Shown here: in pieces, positions 48,801-59,779 of the stretch
How the letters are laid out: each line of letters begins with the position of its first letter
How positions within the stretch are numbered: position 1 is the first letter of the stretch
Origin: Cynocephalus volans
Lineage: Eukaryota; Chordata; Mammalia; Dermoptera; Cynocephalidae
NCBI RefSeq assembly: GCF_027409185.1
Contig: NC_084474.1
Span: 5,325,382 to 5,389,381, forward strand
Direction: 5' to 3'
DNA: 64,000 nt
The notes under the pieces: model-generated
The model's input: the letters and a program-made list of their open reading frames with translations, nothing else
Told to the model about the DNA's origin: nothing
Databases searched by the model: none
Made by a program: the position numbers and the translations under genes

Positions 48801-51800
48801 GAGGAGGAGATTGGTCGAGTAAAAATGACATGAGATTTTCTACTGTCTTGAATGTGGCTTTTTCTTGACTAGGTGTTCACTCGGTTGCTTTAGACCATTG
48901 ACTATTTTCCAGAGTTCCTATAGATTATCTTAGCCAGTGTTGGGATTGGTTTTGACATCTCCATGAGGGAATGAGGGCTTGGAGCTTTCTAGTCCACCAT
49001 TTTGTTGATGCCAGTCCATGTGTATGGGTCTTTAGGAACAAATTTTAACTTACCAAAATGACCATTTCTCCCCAAAAGAAATTAACTTTGAGAAATTGTG
49101 TATACAATTACCAAAAGGTTTTTGGAATGCCTGTTTACCTTCAAAGCCTGTGTCTTATTTTCTTCAATGTTGGCACACTTTACTTTTTGGGAGCCAGATT
49201 TGATTTTGGGAAAATAATGAGAAGTCATTTTGTTTGAATGAAATGAGTGAATAAGTTAAGCACTACCATTTTCAGTGCAAATCTTTTAAATTGCATTGAA
49301 AAGGTTTTGAATAATGAGGTACAAGTAATGAAGAAGTAATTATATAACCTTCCTAGGTGAGTACTTTGGAAATTATAGTTAATTGATATCTAAGTTCTGG
49401 CTTTGTGATGTCTATTTTAAAATCGCTTTTTATCTTCATGTAATATATGTCTGTTGATGGAAAATTTAAAATATGCAGGTAGATCCTTGCAGGAAATGAG
49501 TACTGATATGTCTTTGTAAGTGCACAAGTGACTACAGGATAGATACAGCCAGTATTTCTCTTACTGTAGGTGGAATGATCTAGAGTCTCTTATCTCTGTA
49601 ATTTGCTTTTTCTCTAATTATATGCACATAGCTTTTAACTGTAATACATTTCACTTCAATTGAATGCCTCATTTAACCATGTTTTATGTCATGTTTATCA
49701 GCTAATAAAATTGCCTTTTCACTCACTGGCTGAGCGTGGTACAGACCACACCATGCCGAGGGTTGCAATCCCCTTACCAGTCAAAAAAAAAAAAAAAAAA
49801 AAAAATTGCCTTTTCAGATACTATCCAGTTACTATATGCCTCATTTAACCATTTTATGTTAAATTCATCAACTAGTGAAATTGGCCTTTCAAAAACTGTT
49901 ACTATAAATTCACTTTTATATAAATGTTTATGAATTACTGCAAAATAACTTGATGTTCTTAAATTAAGGAAAAAGAACCTATGTGAAGAACTTGTAAGAG
50001 ATACAGATCATTATATATCAAATTTAGTAATGGCAAAAAGCTACATTGAAGAGAAAAAAAATGAGTTGGATGCAGCTATGAAGATAGCAAGAGAGTTAAA
50101 ATCAGCACCTTCTCTGAGGACATATTGTGATCTGAATCAGGTAATTTTAATAGTTCACAATGTGAATTATTTTTGTGGCAGCTTATTTTATATGATATTT
50201 AAGATGCAATAAGAATTTGTTTTCTGGCTATTCTAACCTCCAACCTATGTTGTCATCAATTTAGAATTCTTACGTGTTTGTATTCCAAGACAACTTTATT
50301 ATATTTGTTTAGCCTTTCTTTTTTTTTTTTTTTTTTTTATCACTTAGGGAAATAATGCAATAAGGTCTTTATAACACATGATCTGAGAGGAGGATAACAC
50401 TGAGGCAAGTAGGATAAAAGTTGAGGTGAAAGTTGAGGTTTCTAGGACATCTGAATGAAAAATGAGGACAAAAAAAGAATAGCAAACTAGATGAGACTGT
50501 ATTTTCTTTTCATGAACAATTTAGGTATGCTGTTAACTCTCGGCTTAAAAATTTAATTCATGGTCCCATTTCAGGTTTTTCGTTACCCCTCCCAAAAATG
50601 TGCAAGTCAGGATACAAGTTGCTTCAGCAATCTCCTATCATTATGTGCCTAGGGGGCAGAATTGGGCAAAAAAAGAAACATGTTTTTTATCAGATAGTTT
50701 GGCAGGACAAGGTTGACCATAGATCCTCTTTGCTAATTTCTGCCTCACTCTCTAAGTGTCTAGATTCTCTCTATTCATCTTTGAATCTTCAGGGTCTCAT
50801 TTCCCATGGTTAATCAAATATTTGGACTGAACTGAGGTATAGAATAGACACCATTGGTTTACCTTTTTCCGAAGTCTCTAACTTTACTGATGGGAGAGTT
50901 TGCAACCACCTGACTTGGCCAGACCTCCCTCCAACTGTAGTTCTAAAAACAATAATAGTCATTTCCTATGTACAGGTATTACATGTGAAGCACTAGGAAG
51001 TGAAAAAAGTGATAAAATTGGGTCTCCACCCTAGTTATTCTTGTTAGGAAAATAGGGCAAAAAGAGAGAAAGAACATTTGAAGAGAGCAACATAGGTGCA
51101 GAATGAATCAGATCAGACTTTCCTCTGCTCACGTAGCTATATCTTATTTATTAGCTAGTGTCTGTTGTTGTTGTTATCTGTTACTACATATCTCCAAAAG
51201 ATTTTAAACCCTTTTAGGGGAAAATAGTCATAAACACTTATTTGCATCCCTTCCTTTGAGTATCCAAAATTGAGCCTTCAATGCATTAATTAATGGCATG
51301 CTCAAGGATATAGTTGTCCTTCTAAAATCTTACTATTTCAATAATATTTGTGAAAAAAATTCACATATGAATGACATTTCTCTTTTGATTCTAGATTGTC
51401 CGGACTTTGAAGATAACATGTGAGAGTGAATTGTCACAAGTTAGTTCTCTAACACGAAGGAACCCTCCCAGGTGAGTAAGTCATAATTCAGGAGACGACA
51501 ACAAGTATAAAAATGTATTAGAGGTATTTATGTATTATTATAAATGTATTACATTTATTAAAATAGCAAGCAATTATGAATTGAAAATTTGGGTCACAAA
51601 TGTTTCCCAAGTTAGCAACCAAATTAAAGTAAGTGAAATTAATGATAAATTAGAAAGTTATTTAAATGTTTTCTTTTAAATTAGTTATTTTAATGTCAGC
51701 AACTGATTTTTATTTAGAGAAAATAATCTTGTATCGAAACATTTACTTATGCTAATGTTTTGTTTTAGGTTGAATATGAACTGCAGTGAGATCATCTGTA

Positions 51801-54800
51801 TGTTCAACAATATGGGAAAGATTGAATTTGAGGACTCAACAGAGTAAGTATAAGAACGGCAACATGCTGTCAGTGTCTGACAGTACCTGTGTTATCTAAG
51901 AGAGAGAAAAAATGATGTTTTGTGGTATGATTCAGAAGCTGAAAAATAATTTACAGGACAAAATAGTTTCTATAGTTAAATTCTATGTATAATATTTTTT
52001 AAAAGACCTAGAATGGAATTAGTATTTAATGATATGTGTCATAGTTATCCTTGATATTCATTTCATCAGCAAGCATTGAGCACTAACTCTGGATATTTAG
52101 ATACATGTCAGGGAAATTACAATAAGTAGAGGAAGACAGACATGTAAACAATAAAATGCATAATTGCTATGATAGCATATTCAGAATTTAGTGGAGATGC
52201 AAAGGAAAGGAATGATTAGTTCTTCCTGGAGTAACAGGGGACTTGGAAAGAGATTTTATTTTCCCTTATCCATGAAAAATGACTAGCAAGTAGAAAGGAG
52301 GACAAAAGGGAAGGCAGGCATCTTAGAAATATGTAGGCATGAAATAGCATGCTAGGTTCAGGGAACTGCATGTTAAATTCCATCCTTTGTATCTCCAAAG
52401 ATACAGAGAGGCTAACTCCTAAAGACTTTGTATGCTGTGTGATGGTATTTGAACTTTATTTTCTAGATCTGTGCTATCTAGTATGGTAGCCACTAACCAC
52501 ATGAGGATATTTTAACTCAAGCATAAATTAAAACTAACTACAATTAAAAATATGGTTTTGTTTTGCCACCCACCCCCCCACCCCAAACTAAATATACTTA
52601 AAAATTTAGTTCCTCAGTTGGACTAGCCACAATTCAAGTGCTTAGTAGCCACATATGTCCAGTGGCTACCTGTCTTAATCTGTTTATATTTCTGTGACAA
52701 ATACCTGAGATTGGGCAATTTATAAAGATCAGAAATTTATTTCCTCACAGTTCTGGGGGCTGAGAAGTTCAGGATCAAAGTGCTGACAGGTTCAGTGTCT
52801 AGTGAGGGCCCCAATCTCTGCTTCTAAGATGGTGCCTTGTACGCTGCCATGTACATGGTAGTAGAGCAGAAGAGCAAAAAAGGGGTATACTAAGCAAGCT
52901 CCCATGAGTCCTTTCATTCAAAAAGGCAGAGCCCTCGTGACTTAATTATTTCCCACAAGACCCCACCTCTTAACACCATTACGATGAGGATTAAGTTTCA
53001 ACATGAATTTTGGAGTGAACATTTAGACCAAAGCACTGCTATATTAGACAAAGCAGCACATTTCCATTATTACCAAAAGTTCTATTAGACAGTACAGCTC
53101 TAGACAATAGAAAACCACTAAAAGGTTTTAAGCATGAAAGCAAAAATAATTACATTAAGCTTTAAAAAGTTTAATTAAAAAGTAATAATCACATTAAAGT
53201 TTAAAAATTTGGGGATTATTTGGGAGAGAATGATGGTGGAGGCTGAAGGATGGGTTAAACTGTTGTCATTTCCAGAGTCTATTGATATGAGAACCCAAGC
53301 ATAGGTAGTAGCACTGGATTGGAACTGAGAATAGATGTGACAAATGCTAAATGGGGAACATTAATAAAACGTAGTAATGCTTGAATATGAGGAATGAGGT
53401 AAAGTGGAACATTCTCGGTGGTTTACAGGTTTGGCTTTGGTGACTAAATTGATGGATTGGTATTATTTACAAAAATTGGGAATATAGGAAGAAAAGTAAG
53501 TTGAGAGAAGGAAGAGAGTGGATATGTTGAGTTCCTATTGTTTACCAGTTATCTGGGGAGAAATGTCTAGAGAGTAGTTGGGTATACATTCTGAAATTTA
53601 AGAGATGTTGGACTTGATTCTGGATTTAGGAGTAGTCAGAATGTAGATATTGTAGAAACCCCCAAAAAGAAAATAAATTTATTCATGTGTAGTTGGTTTG
53701 TCTCCAGGGGAAATGGTCCCCCAAGAAGCATCATGTTTGTTACCATAGGGAACAATCAGTCTGGCCCACAGTCTTAGAAGCTCAGAAACACACAGGAGCG
53801 TATCTGCTCTAAGCCAGGCAAACTAATACAAGCCAAGTTCACAAAACTGATGTATAGTCATAATGCCAGGTTGTTAATTTAATGAGCAAATATAATTGCC
53901 AACAGGGAATATAGTATTGATGTTGTCATTGTTTTCCAATACCCAGACAGAGTGAGAAGCCAAATTATCAGAAGTTGCTTTGTTCACAATCATGTTTGGA
54001 ATAGAGTAAGATTAATCAAATAGCTTAACGGCATTAGGTCAAGATAGCCTACTGCATTCCTCTCCATCAGAGGGAAGACCTTGCCAGAGGAACTGGAATA
54101 CCCGTCCTTCGGCTCAAGTCATTCTCGCCCAGACAGTGCTTGGGTGAGCACTGCCCCATATTTGCCTCTGTGACTTGACTTTTTGTGGTTCCATGAGTGC
54201 TCTACAGTCTTTATGGTCAATATATTCTTTTAGGTATTTTTATACCTTTATGGTTACTAATTAAATATTTTGAGACTAAAAACTGTTCTGTATCTTTAAG
54301 AGTGTGTACCGATCTCATATTGCTTTTAAATTTAACTCTGAGAACAGCCTTTTAAAATTTTTCCTAGTTTTTAGGGAAAGTATCACTATAACTTGCCTCT
54401 TCTGATTACAGGTGTTAGTTAAACCATGGGTTTGCCCAGTGAGAGCAGGTATTGAAATAGTTCAAGGACAGTACGCTGGACAAATATTAAAATTTAAAGC
54501 AGGGAAAGGGTAATCTGCATAAAACAAACAAAATCAAAACAAAACCGAGGAGGAACAGGCAAAGGTTGAAGGATTACAGAAAAAAGTGATGTTCTACAGG
54601 TCAGAGGAGAGATTTATGAGACTCGAGTTGGTTAACAATGTTAAATGTCTCGATAAGCTCTAATAAGAATTGTTATGAAAAGAGATGTTTGGATTGCAAG
54701 GTCATATGCATATTTGTGTTTCCCAGTAGGTGTTTGGACCTTTACTCAACATATATTAATTTTGCTTATCATGTTAAATGCTTGCACTCTCTTGGAAGAA

Positions 54801-56933
54801 ACAGATAAACATGTCACTGCTAAATCCAGTTGGCTTTATTCTTATTTCTAAAATGTTCTTCTTAAACAGTGATCTGTGAAGAAGCCAAATTCATCATGGG
54901 TTAACTAAAATACAGGCTTTATGAGACTCAATCTCATTTTGTTGTAAAGTTTCTGTACTTATAGATCTGATAGCCCAAAACTATTTGGATATGTGAAGAT
55001 AGAAATATATGTAGTAGAGTGGGTAAATGATTAGCTATGGGTTAGTGGTTATTAAATGAGCATACCCAAAGGATTCAGATTGATGGTGATTATTAGCCTT
55101 GGAGGAAGTTTTAAGTGATTTGCTCAGGGCTGTACCTTTCAATGTTTCCTCCACTTTGTTAAGCCAGTGAATTAAAAGAAGAAATGATATTAACGTAATT
55201 TATATCAAACACTTAAGCCAAATCAAAATTACTTCTTTTGAAAACCTATATCCACTGTTCTTTTAGGATCAGATCATTGGGACATGACTGTATGAAGTCC
55301 TTTCTTCAGCTTCTCATTAGTTATACCTCTTCTTGACCTTTTAAAGACCCTGAGGCTTGCTTGGGGCTAGGAATGGGCAAAGGTTTCTTTTTGGGTAATG
55401 GAAGTGTTCTAAAATTAGATTGTGGTGATAGTTGTACAACTCTGTACATTTAGTAAAAATCATTGAGTTTTATGATATACAAATGACACATCTTATTGAT
55501 AATTTAAACAGCTTTATTGGTGGTTTATAAAATAACTCTGTGGCACCTAGACAACTTTAATCTTTTGTATGTGTCACAGTATTAACTTTTATTAACTTTG
55601 TAAAGGAAATGGCTTGAAGGTGGATATTAAAAATTTATGAAATGATTTAAAGTAGCCATATATCTCTGTATTTTTAAAACAGATGCTATTTTCAAGAAAA
55701 TGAAATTGGACAGAATGTTCAAAAGAAATATAATAAAAAGGAACTTTCTTGTCATGATACATACCCGTCACTAGAAAAGAAAGAGGTTAACGTGTCTGTC
55801 CTAACCAGTGAAGCACCACCTTTGCAACTGGAGACCAATGATGTACATTTAGAAGGGAAAAACTTCCAGCCACAGAAAGAGGTTGTTGCAACGACATCCC
55901 CTAAAACCATTGCTGTGCTTCCTGAAATGGGATTTAGTCCTGATGTGATAATTGAAGAAATTATTGAAGAAAACCTGGAAAGTGAGTGAAAATATAAAAA
56001 AGGGGAAAAAAATCTTGTATCTGTAACTAGAAACAATTTGTACCTTTTTGTTCCGTGTAGGTAACAGAAACATATTGCTGTTGCAAACTTATACCTCATT
56101 TTGAGTTAAAACCTGTTGATTCCATGCCCCTACTCCCCCATTTTCCAAAGTTAGGATGGTTTTTATTTTCAATGCAGTAATATAGCTAACCTCTGAGGTG
56201 TAAATTTAATATTTGGATTAATTAGGGTATTTGACTTTTTTAGTGTTCCACGTACAATCCTTGTATAAAACACACAAATATAAATAAATGAAAGAGCGAT
56301 GATTTGTGGAAGTGGTTTTATTACTTTGTCCTTGAATTAAGAACAGCTTTTCTTAAATCTTTATTCTGAGATATAATATGTTATAAGATAAACTATCATG
56401 ACTATAATGTCATCTACTTTATAACATTTAAATGTGTCACAGTTGTTTGATCAGATTTCAGTGTTGGTATCCTCCCCATTAAAATGGGAGTGAGATACTA
56501 CTCTTTGTAGTTTTATACTAATAGTCTTCTTTAGGACCATTTTCAACATCAGCTTTGATTCCCTCCCTCCACCCCACCATTGTCTGTTTTATTGGTTGAC
56601 TTCCCACAATGACATTTTGAATACAAAAAAAGGACACTTTTCTTTCATTTCCACTGTATTATCATCACTGATACCTCAGTGACTTAAGATAACCCATCGT
56701 GACTTTACTTACTTGCTTTATTTACAAGGGGTCTTGCCATTCCAGTATTTTGCCAATTCAAATACAGCTTTTTAAACAATAGCAAACCATTGTTAACATA
56801 AACAAAATTAGTACAATTGTCTTTATTTCTTATTTTCATAAAGCATGCTTCACAGATTGTCTTATGGAGACACCTACATATCCAAAAAAGCCTCTTCAGA
56901 AAAAGTCATCTGTTCCTTTTGGATCAAAAGCCG
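36484..56933 (+). CDS. RNF17: RNF17, 5' part: 11 coding exons (441 codons plus 1 nt)
   Basis: RNF17 is a germ-cell protein with an N-terminal RING finger and a series of Tudor domains, acting in the piRNA pathway in cytoplasmic granules of male germ cells. The window holds the N-terminal quarter. Residues 33-75 form a C3HC4 RING: C33, C36, C52, H54, C57, C60, C72, C75, split between exons 1 and 2. Residues ~105-290 are helical and charged, consistent with a coiled coil. Exon 10 encodes an acidic, low-complexity stretch with IIEEIIEEN near its end. All exons join in frame with AG/GT borders and without stop codons, so the gene looks functional. The Tudor exons must lie beyond the right edge. 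The start is the first ATG of an ATGATGG, chosen by similarity of what follows. The frame stays open upstream to 36145, so start choice is not forced by a stop. Introns carry SINEs, L1, MaLR and an antisense provirus. Confidence 0.93.
37666..37760 (+). CDS. RNF17: RNF17 coding exon 2 (RING core)
   Basis: Acceptor CATCAATAG, donor GAG|GTAAGT. It completes Gly45 and encodes residues 45-76, with the remaining six zinc ligands (C-G-H-x-F-C-x2-C ... C-P-D-C). The length of 95 nt keeps the frame. Confidence 0.95.
38440..38625 (+). repeat. MIR SINE fragment
   Basis: 'GAGTTTCTTCATTTGTGGGA', 'AATAATACCTGC' and 'CTCATAGGATTGTAAGAATC' follow the MIR core order. Located in RNF17 intron 2. Confidence 0.7.
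39385..39473 (+). CDS. RNF17: RNF17 coding exon 3
   Basis: Acceptor TTTGTCCTAAG, donor AAAAT|GTACGT (a weaker donor than the others). It encodes residues 77-105 and two bases of codon 106. The segment [13 protein letters not shown] resembles RNF17 immediately after the RING. Confidence 0.9.
40000..40155 (+). repeat. L2 3'-end fragment
   Basis: 'AAGGGCATGGACCACATTTT', 'ACATCCCTGGTATGGGACAC' and 'GCAGTGTTTGTTAGATGAA' fit the L2 terminal region. Located in RNF17 intron 3. Confidence 0.65.
40440..40545 (+). mobile_element. CYN-type SINE, monomeric tRNA-Ile form
   Basis: GGGCTGGCCAGTTAGCTTAG, TTGGTTAGAGC, GATTACACCAAGGTC and B-box-like GGTTCAGATCC, followed by an (ATAA)n tail. Same subfamily as the copy at 34280 but in sense. 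Confidence 0.88.
41370..41539 (+). mobile_element. CYN-type SINE, dimeric form, with target-site duplication
   Basis: A complete element with head GGGCCGGCCCCGTGGCTCAC, B-box GGGTTCAGATCC, TATATAGGGATGGCCGGTGC, a second block ending CCCCTTACTGGTCA and poly(A). A perfect 17-bp duplication AAGAAGTTGAATTCTTG lies at 41353-41369 and 41540-41556. Low divergence suggests a recent insertion in RNF17 intron 3. Confidence 0.93.
41751..41862 (+). CDS. RNF17: RNF17 coding exon 4
   Basis: Acceptor CATTTTTCAG, donor GTCG|GTATGA. 112 nt, residues 106-143, including [13 protein letters not shown], a well-matching RNF17 segment. Confidence 0.92.
42475..42515 (-). mobile_element. Short CYN-type SINE remnant
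   Basis: 'GTTTGGCGGCTGTCCAGTAC' is the 3' end of the monomeric SINE in reverse. Only about 40 bp. Confidence 0.5.
42900..42980 (+). CDS. RNF17: RNF17 coding exon 5
   Basis: Acceptor CCTTTCTTAG, donor AAAA|GTAAGC. 81 nt, residues 144-170, with [10 protein letters not shown] and FEQLSIA. The exon is a multiple of three, so it could be skipped without frame loss. Confidence 0.92.
43000..43440 (-). mobile_element. L1 3'-UTR fragment (antisense)
   Basis: 'TCAATTGTACATATTTATGG', 'CATGTTCATCACCCGCAAAC', 'TATTAACCAACCTCTCCCTA' and 'GCCAGCCTCTAGTAACCACA' are the reverse of an old L1 3' UTR. Located in RNF17 intron 5. Confidence 0.75.
44020..44400 (-). mobile_element. MaLR internal-region fragment
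   Basis: 'GACACAATTCAACCCAAAGT', 'CCAAAATCTCATCTAACTAT', 'CTAAATCAGGTGCAGCTGAG' and 'GATTCATCCTGGGGTTAAAT' fit the reverse of a MaLR internal region. Located in RNF17 intron 5. Confidence 0.55.
44821..44921 (+). CDS. RNF17: RNF17 coding exon 6
   Basis: Acceptor TTTTCCCCAG, donor CCAG|GTAATA. 101 nt, residues 171-203 and two bases. It contains [15 protein letters not shown], part of the helical region. Confidence 0.92.
46055..46112 (-). mobile_element. CYN-type SINE remnant
   Basis: 'TATTTGGCAGCTGGATGGTA', CAGGGATCTGAACCC and TTGACCTTGGTGTTACC: the 3' part of the monomeric SINE in reverse, inside L1. Confidence 0.8.
46647..46852 (-). mobile_element. Partial MaLR LTR
   Basis: 'TGTATTAGTTCCTTTCTGTT', 'AATACCTGAAACTGGGTATC' and 'CAGAAGCTGGGAAGTCCAAA' are the start of a MaLR LTR in reverse orientation, ending near a GAGA run at 46836. 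Confidence 0.7.
47452..47531. mobile_element. Palindromic mariner-like MITE, copy 2
   Basis: 80 bp, termini TGAGAGGACTTCAAAAAGTT and its inverse, TA on both sides (47450-47451, 47532-47533). It interrupts an L1, which continues on both sides. Confidence 0.8.
49722..49801 (+). mobile_element. 5'-truncated CYN-type SINE with target-site duplication
   Basis: Only the right half is present (CTCACTGGCTGAGCGTGGTA to CCCCTTACCAGTCA) plus poly(A). The 15-bp duplication AAAATTGCCTTTTCA lies at 49707-49721 and 49802-49816. The 5' truncation with intact duplication is what L1-driven insertion produces. Confidence 0.9.
49969..50140 (+). CDS. RNF17: RNF17 coding exon 7
   Basis: Acceptor TTAAATTAAG (poor pyrimidine tract), donor TCAG|GTAATT. 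172 nt, residues 204-261. It is Lys/Glu-rich ([15 protein letters not shown]) with [10 protein letters not shown] at the end, matching RNF17. Confidence 0.92.
51395..51471 (+). CDS. RNF17: RNF17 coding exon 8
   Basis: Acceptor TTTGATTCTAG, donor CCAG|GTGAGT. 77 nt, encoding [15 protein letters not shown] and RRNPPR. Confidence 0.9.
51769..51843 (+). CDS. RNF17: RNF17 coding exon 9
   Basis: Acceptor TGTTTTAG, donor CAGA|GTAAGT. 75 nt, encoding [17 protein letters not shown], strongly RNF17-like. Confidence 0.92.
52671..53036 (-). mobile_element. MaLR-type LTR (antisense) in RNF17 intron 9
   Basis: 'TGTCTTAATCTGTTTATATT', 'AAATACCTGAGATTGGGCAA', 'TCACAGTTCTGGGGGCTGAG' and 'CATGAATTTTGGAGTGAACA' are a MaLR LTR in reverse. 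Confidence 0.78.
53037..55682. other. RNF17 intron 9, right part, unassigned
   Basis: 53200-53650 has ancient-repeat character ('TTGGCTTTGGTGACTAAATT', 'GATGGATTGG'). The rest, including 53700-54260, shows no family I can name and no exon-like ORF. Confidence 0.35.
55683..55981 (+). CDS. RNF17: RNF17 coding exon 10
   Basis: Acceptor TTTTTAAAACAG, donor GGAAA|GTGAGT. 299 nt, about 100 residues, the longest exon here. It contains [32 protein letters not shown] and [14 protein letters not shown]. It is acidic and probably disordered. Confidence 0.93.
56844..56933 (+). CDS. RNF17: RNF17 coding exon 11
   Basis: Acceptor TTTTCATAAAG, donor GCCG|GTACTT. 90 nt, encoding [17 protein letters not shown] and SSVPFGSKA. 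Similarity to RNF17 is looser than in neighbouring exons, but splice phase and ORF fit. The next exon is outside the window. Confidence 0.8.
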
Positions 56934-56999
56934 GTACTTGTAACAACTGTCTGAGTTTGATGTAGTAGAGTTTGCTGTATGTATAGTAACTCTTATGTA

Positions 57000-58170
57000 G
57001 GGTGAGGCAGTAATTAAAATAGATTTTACTGACAACTAAAACTTCTTCCCTTTTAACGTTGAAAGTTTTCACTCTTTTTGGCAAAAATATTTCTGAAATT
57101 TGTAATACTTCTCCCAGCTATCACTCCAGTTATACATATTTATCTTTTTATACCATCCTAAATATGAGTATTATTCTTTGTAGTCTATACTGAATAGTTA
57201 AAATGACCCATTTGTTCTATTTCTATTGCAGAGGGAAGACTAATAGTCACCTCTGCCTCTCTTAGATCTTAAGTGGGACCTTTGGTTGGATCTGGGAACC
57301 AAATTGACACAAACTAGGAGAAAAGCATACAAGTTTCATTAATTTTATATTACATGGGGATCCTCACAATACAGTGAAGTCTGAAGAGGTGGCCAAAGCA
57401 TGATGCTTTTACACTTTTTAGACAAAGAATGATAAGTTTTAAGAAGAGATGACAAAGGGGATCTAGCTAGGGGAAGTAAATTCTAGGGGAGTCACTAGGA
57501 GATGTTTAGGGGTGTGAAGCTAGTGGGACATAATGGTTACTTTGGGGAGTTTATTCAGATCCATTAGAGGCCCAGTTTCCAGTCCCTGGTGATGAAGGCT
57601 GTTTTCTCACCCTGACACTGGGAAGGCACGTCTCCCAGAGGAATCTTTGTAGCCTGCTACATGCAAAAAAAGGGCAGGTCAGATAGGCCTTCCTGCAACT
57701 ACAGTTTCTCCAGTGTTTTCAGCTTGAAATAATCAATATACCAAGTCAGCATATTCATTTCCCCAGTCTGAACCTTTTCTAGAAGTTTCAAACATTAAAA
57801 GCTGAGTTGGTGGCTATGGAGAGAAAATTCAGGTTATGTGGCAAGGGAGTAACTATGTGGCAAGAGAAAAACATAAATTAGAACGAGATTGAATAAGCAG
57901 AAAAGAACAAATCTAAGCACATTTCCCCATAATCCCTTACACCAGTCTCCTGTGCCTGGGAATGGACCAGTTCATTTATCTGATGAAGAGTGTTTATCTT
58001 GTCTTTTAAAAGGGGCAAATTAGACTATGTTTATCCCAGATGATTTACTTAGAATCAGTATTTCTGTCCTGTCATCATACAGATTCCTCCTTTTTGAGCT
58101 GTTAGTATATCCAGGACATGGCAGTTTTGAAGTATAACAAAGGCTAAACTCCAGCCTCTGATTGGAAGAT
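57000..58170. other. RNF17 intron 11, left part; provirus 3' border not resolved
   Basis: No exon is seen. The 3' end and 3' LTR of the antisense provirus should lie here or slightly to the right, but I cannot define LTR ends. Confidence 0.35.
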
Positions 58171-58233
58171 TTAGTTTGGTTTTTTTGGCGGCTGGCCTGT
58201 ATGGGGATCCGAACCCTTGACCTTGGTGTTATA
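58171..58233 (-). mobile_element. CYN-type SINE remnant
   Basis: 'TTTTTTTGGCGGCTGGCCTG', TATGGGGATCCGAACCC and TTGACCTTGGTGTTATAAC: the 3' part of the monomeric SINE, reverse orientation. Confidence 0.8.
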
Positions 58234-58834
58234 ACAATGGAGTGTTCTTAATGCTTGTATAGTGATATGCAACTCTTGTTTTATTAGTACGGAAAGCTTT
58301 GAAATGGCCCTTTTAATTTGATAAGTTCCAAAGCGTAGGAAAAAGGGTCTCAACATTGAAAAGAATTTAGAATCATGAAATACAAGTGGGTTTTCTGTGT
58401 TACATCTAGTATGTTTGTGTGGTACTACCTTATGAACAAAGGAGCCCAAGTTTGTAATATGGCTGGCATTTAAAGTAGAGTGCCTAGTGACAAGGTGTTA
58501 GGTGTCCAAGTGCACATCTCCCTGAACATCTAGGTGGGAATCCTTTGTATATTTTGTCACCACACACAGTAAAAAGACCAGTGTTATTCACAAATAAGGT
58601 AAGAGTGGAATTTGTGACCCCTCAGATCGGGGTTTGTTGTGCCTTTTCTTCTGTCATATTGACGTCTGCACATCTCCATCCTCCATGTGTCCCATAGGAG
58701 CAGAACAGGTTGCAAAATATATGATATAGGAGGCCTTTAGTTCTGTTTTGGCAGCTAAAGAGTTAAATTTTGTCCCCCGGCCAAGTTAGTCCAGAAGTTT
58801 GGTCTATCCAGATTTAACCTTTTTGTCTGCCAGT

Positions 58835-59257
58835 CTAATGAGGGGAGCAAGTGAGCCACCCCACATTACAAAGGGCTGGCTTGGGAGCCCTCTGTGACAT
58901 CTGCTGATCTGGCAAGTGTTCACCATGAGAGTCTGTGTTAGAACCACTTATGATTTTCGTGAGAGGCTTAAGGATGTCATCTATGGAATTAAACTGCAGG
59001 GCTAGATTGTAATGTTGCATTGGTATGTTACCTAGGAAAAGACCAGCATCCTTCCTGTTTTCAGTGTAGCAGGGAACATTCTTTCCTAATGACCTTACAA
59101 GAGCAAAGGACAGTCCTTGAGCTCTCAGTCCTTGAGTTCTCATAGCGATTTCCCTGTGTCCGGTTGACTCAACAGAAGGAGAAATAGTGTAATGTCGGTT
59201 TCTCAGTCGTGGATGCCATGCCTTGCATCCATTCTCCAGACTTGATCTACCAGACAC
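58835..59257 (-). pseudogene. Possible env-region ORF of the provirus
   Basis: A 140-codon open frame lies downstream of pol on the same strand, where env is expected. I see no signal peptide, CXXC or fusion-peptide motif, so the env assignment rests on position only. Confidence 0.35.
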
Positions 59258-59690
59258 TCACATCGGCAGGTACAAAGATAAGTTCAGGTTCTTTTTTTAT
59301 AATCTAGGTGTTGACATAGTCAGTAATTAGATTGGTTAGTTAACGTAGCTAGGGTTTGGAAGACTGGTATGAAGGAGTCCAGGGTTTGTGCCTGACTTTT
59401 TGTGAATAATAGTAAGGGTTAATAACGACAAGACAGAGTATAAAGTTCATAGTGTAGGATCTGAGGGAGAATAGGATAGATTGAAATAGTCTCCTGTCAG
59501 CTTTTTAATGGGCAGTCTAAGAACAGGGAAGGTTTTGTCAAAAAGAGAAGAGATTTTTGTTTTGTGTATGTTTTTCCTTTTGGTTTTTTGGGTGGAGGGG
59601 AAGTAGGGAAACTTAAAAGGGAAGAAAATAGGTAGAAGTGGAATTTCTTGATCTGGACTAGTGGGGAAAGCTGTCTATTTCAAAGAAATA

Positions 59691-59779
59691 CTAGGATGGT
59701 TCAAAAAGTACATGAAAAAATGGAATTAAAAGATAATGCTAGTTTTTCCATGCTAATTTTTACTTTTTGAAGTATCTTG
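59691..59779. mobile_element. Palindromic mariner-like MITE, copy 3
   Basis: 89 bp, termini CTAGGATGGTTCAAAAAGTA and inverse of CAAGATACTTCAAAAAGTA, TA on both sides (59689-59690, 59780-59781). It lies at the end of the ERV pol region, so it presumably inserted after the provirus. Confidence 0.75.

Larger units (their letters stand above)
45655..49016 (-). mobile_element. Older, nearly full-length L1 (antisense) in RNF17 intron 6
   Basis: In reverse order it shows a 3' UTR-like start ('ACTTACCTTTTTAACCATTT', about 45673), ORF2 ('AGTTTCTGATCTTATGAAGT', 'GATATCCAGTTTTCCTAATG', 'TGGTCTATCCTAGTAAATG'), an ORF1-like coiled-coil frame (48312-48064) and a 5' end 'TCCACCATTTTGTTGATGCC' near 49000. 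Frames are broken. It is interrupted by a SINE remnant, a MaLR LTR part, the MITE at 47452 and a small duplication at 47065-47140. Confidence 0.8.
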